Source: Tepidisphaeraceae bacterium (GTDB lineage: Bacteria; Planctomycetota; Phycisphaerae; Tepidisphaerales; Tepidisphaeraceae). From it: 6,287 nt of DNA. The stretch is taken from assembly GCA_025450555.1 (NCBI GenBank), contig JANWHF010000189.1, positions 1 to 6,287 of the forward strand, written 5' to 3'. Each line of letters begins with the position of its first letter. Position 1 is the stretch's first letter. A program made the position numbers and the translations under genes. The notes beneath the pieces were generated by a model that saw nothing but the letters and a program-made list of their open reading frames with translations, ran no database searches and had not been told where the DNA came from. This document shows positions 6,154 to 6,287 of the stretch, in pieces.

Positions 6154-6163
6154 TGCAATATGA
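6014..6163 (+). CDS. Alternative-frame small ORF (49 aa), possible real frame of the locus
   Basis: This frame overlaps the 5956 ORF. Its C-terminal part reads QQEWRFQPPAFARCVREHAG followed by SVKLSERTLKNRKSDAI. It has aromatic, charged and helical residues in a plausible mix, and most codons end in G or C as in the confident genes here. LSERTLKNRK resembles the recognition helix of a small helix-turn-helix, but that is only an impression. The ATGs at 6014 and 6020 lack a Shine-Dalgarno, and a stop lies just upstream at 6011-6013. It is therefore either an untranslated shadow, a degraded remnant, or the downstream half of a frameshifted gene that starts at 5956. Confidence 0.22.
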   Translation: MHMKHRCIIDVRQQEWRFQPPAFARCVREHAGSVKLSERTLKNRKSDAI

Positions 6164-6287
6164 CACTGCCGTTCGGCCCGCCTGTTGCGGATTGATGGGA
6201 GGCGGTTAGGGAAGCGGGTTTTGACCATGAGCGGGGTTGGGACGGTGGATCGGGACAGTTGGCAGAGTGGTGACGGGTTGCCGTAGC
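6164..6287. other. Right-end stretch, no supported feature
   Basis: The sequence is G-rich on the plus strand. I see no RNA gene or hairpin terminator. A 19-codon frame at 6227-6286 has no Shine-Dalgarno. One frame is open from 6231 to the window edge and could be the beginning of a gene that continues outside, but there is no start signal to support it. Confidence 0.3.

Noticed and set aside
1..6287. CRISPR array, tRNA, rRNA, insertion sequence or attachment site
   Set aside because: No regularly spaced repeats, cloverleaf, ribosomal sequence, transposase or terminal inverted repeats were seen on either strand.

Overview
The window is 6287 bases of moderately GC-rich bacterial chromosome. 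It holds one truncated gene, four complete protein-coding genes and about 0.95 kb on the right without a confident protein gene. The best lineage guess is Planctomycetota or a neighbouring phylum. This rests on the unusually long HlyD adaptor, with a DEFYKRDPEGNIDRIY-type insert that I associate with planctomycete adaptors, and on the style of the receiver domain. It comes from memory of the families and not from a search.

Layout, left to right. (1) Positions 1-462, plus strand: the C-terminal part of a membrane acyltransferase of the acyltransferase-3 (OafA/YrhL) family, cut by the window edge. (2) Positions 475-3668, minus strand: a two-gene operon whose coding regions overlap by four bases (ATGA). 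It encodes a HlyD/EmrA-type periplasmic adaptor (first gene) and a 14-TM DHA2 (EmrB/QacA) drug:proton antiporter (second gene). Together they would form an inner-membrane drug-export complex; no outer-membrane TolC-like channel and no regulator is present here. (3) Positions 3669-3870: a divergent intergenic region with an 11-bp direct repeat spaced 22 bp apart and a third, weaker copy in phase, a possible operator. (4) Positions 3871-4896, plus strand: an exported metallophosphoesterase resembling purple (tartrate-resistant) acid phosphatase, with the metal-binding motifs present but the chromophore tyrosine position occupied by threonine. (5) Positions 4941-5312, minus strand: a stand-alone CheY-like receiver, convergent with the phosphatase.

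The right end (5343-6287) has no confident protein gene but is not featureless. At 5419-5514 there is a compact transcription unit: a sigma70-like promoter, a two-part 8+8 bp hairpin with a UCCUCCCC bulge and a C7 loop, and a T6 tract. This looks like an undescribed small RNA of about 60 nt with its own terminator, and it is the most interesting item in the window. Further right, a promoter-like element (TTGACC-16 bp-TACAGT) and a good Shine-Dalgarno precede a 65-codon ORF at 5956-6153. A competing frame (6014-6163) looks more protein-like in its second half, so this is either a short hypothetical gene or a frameshifted one.
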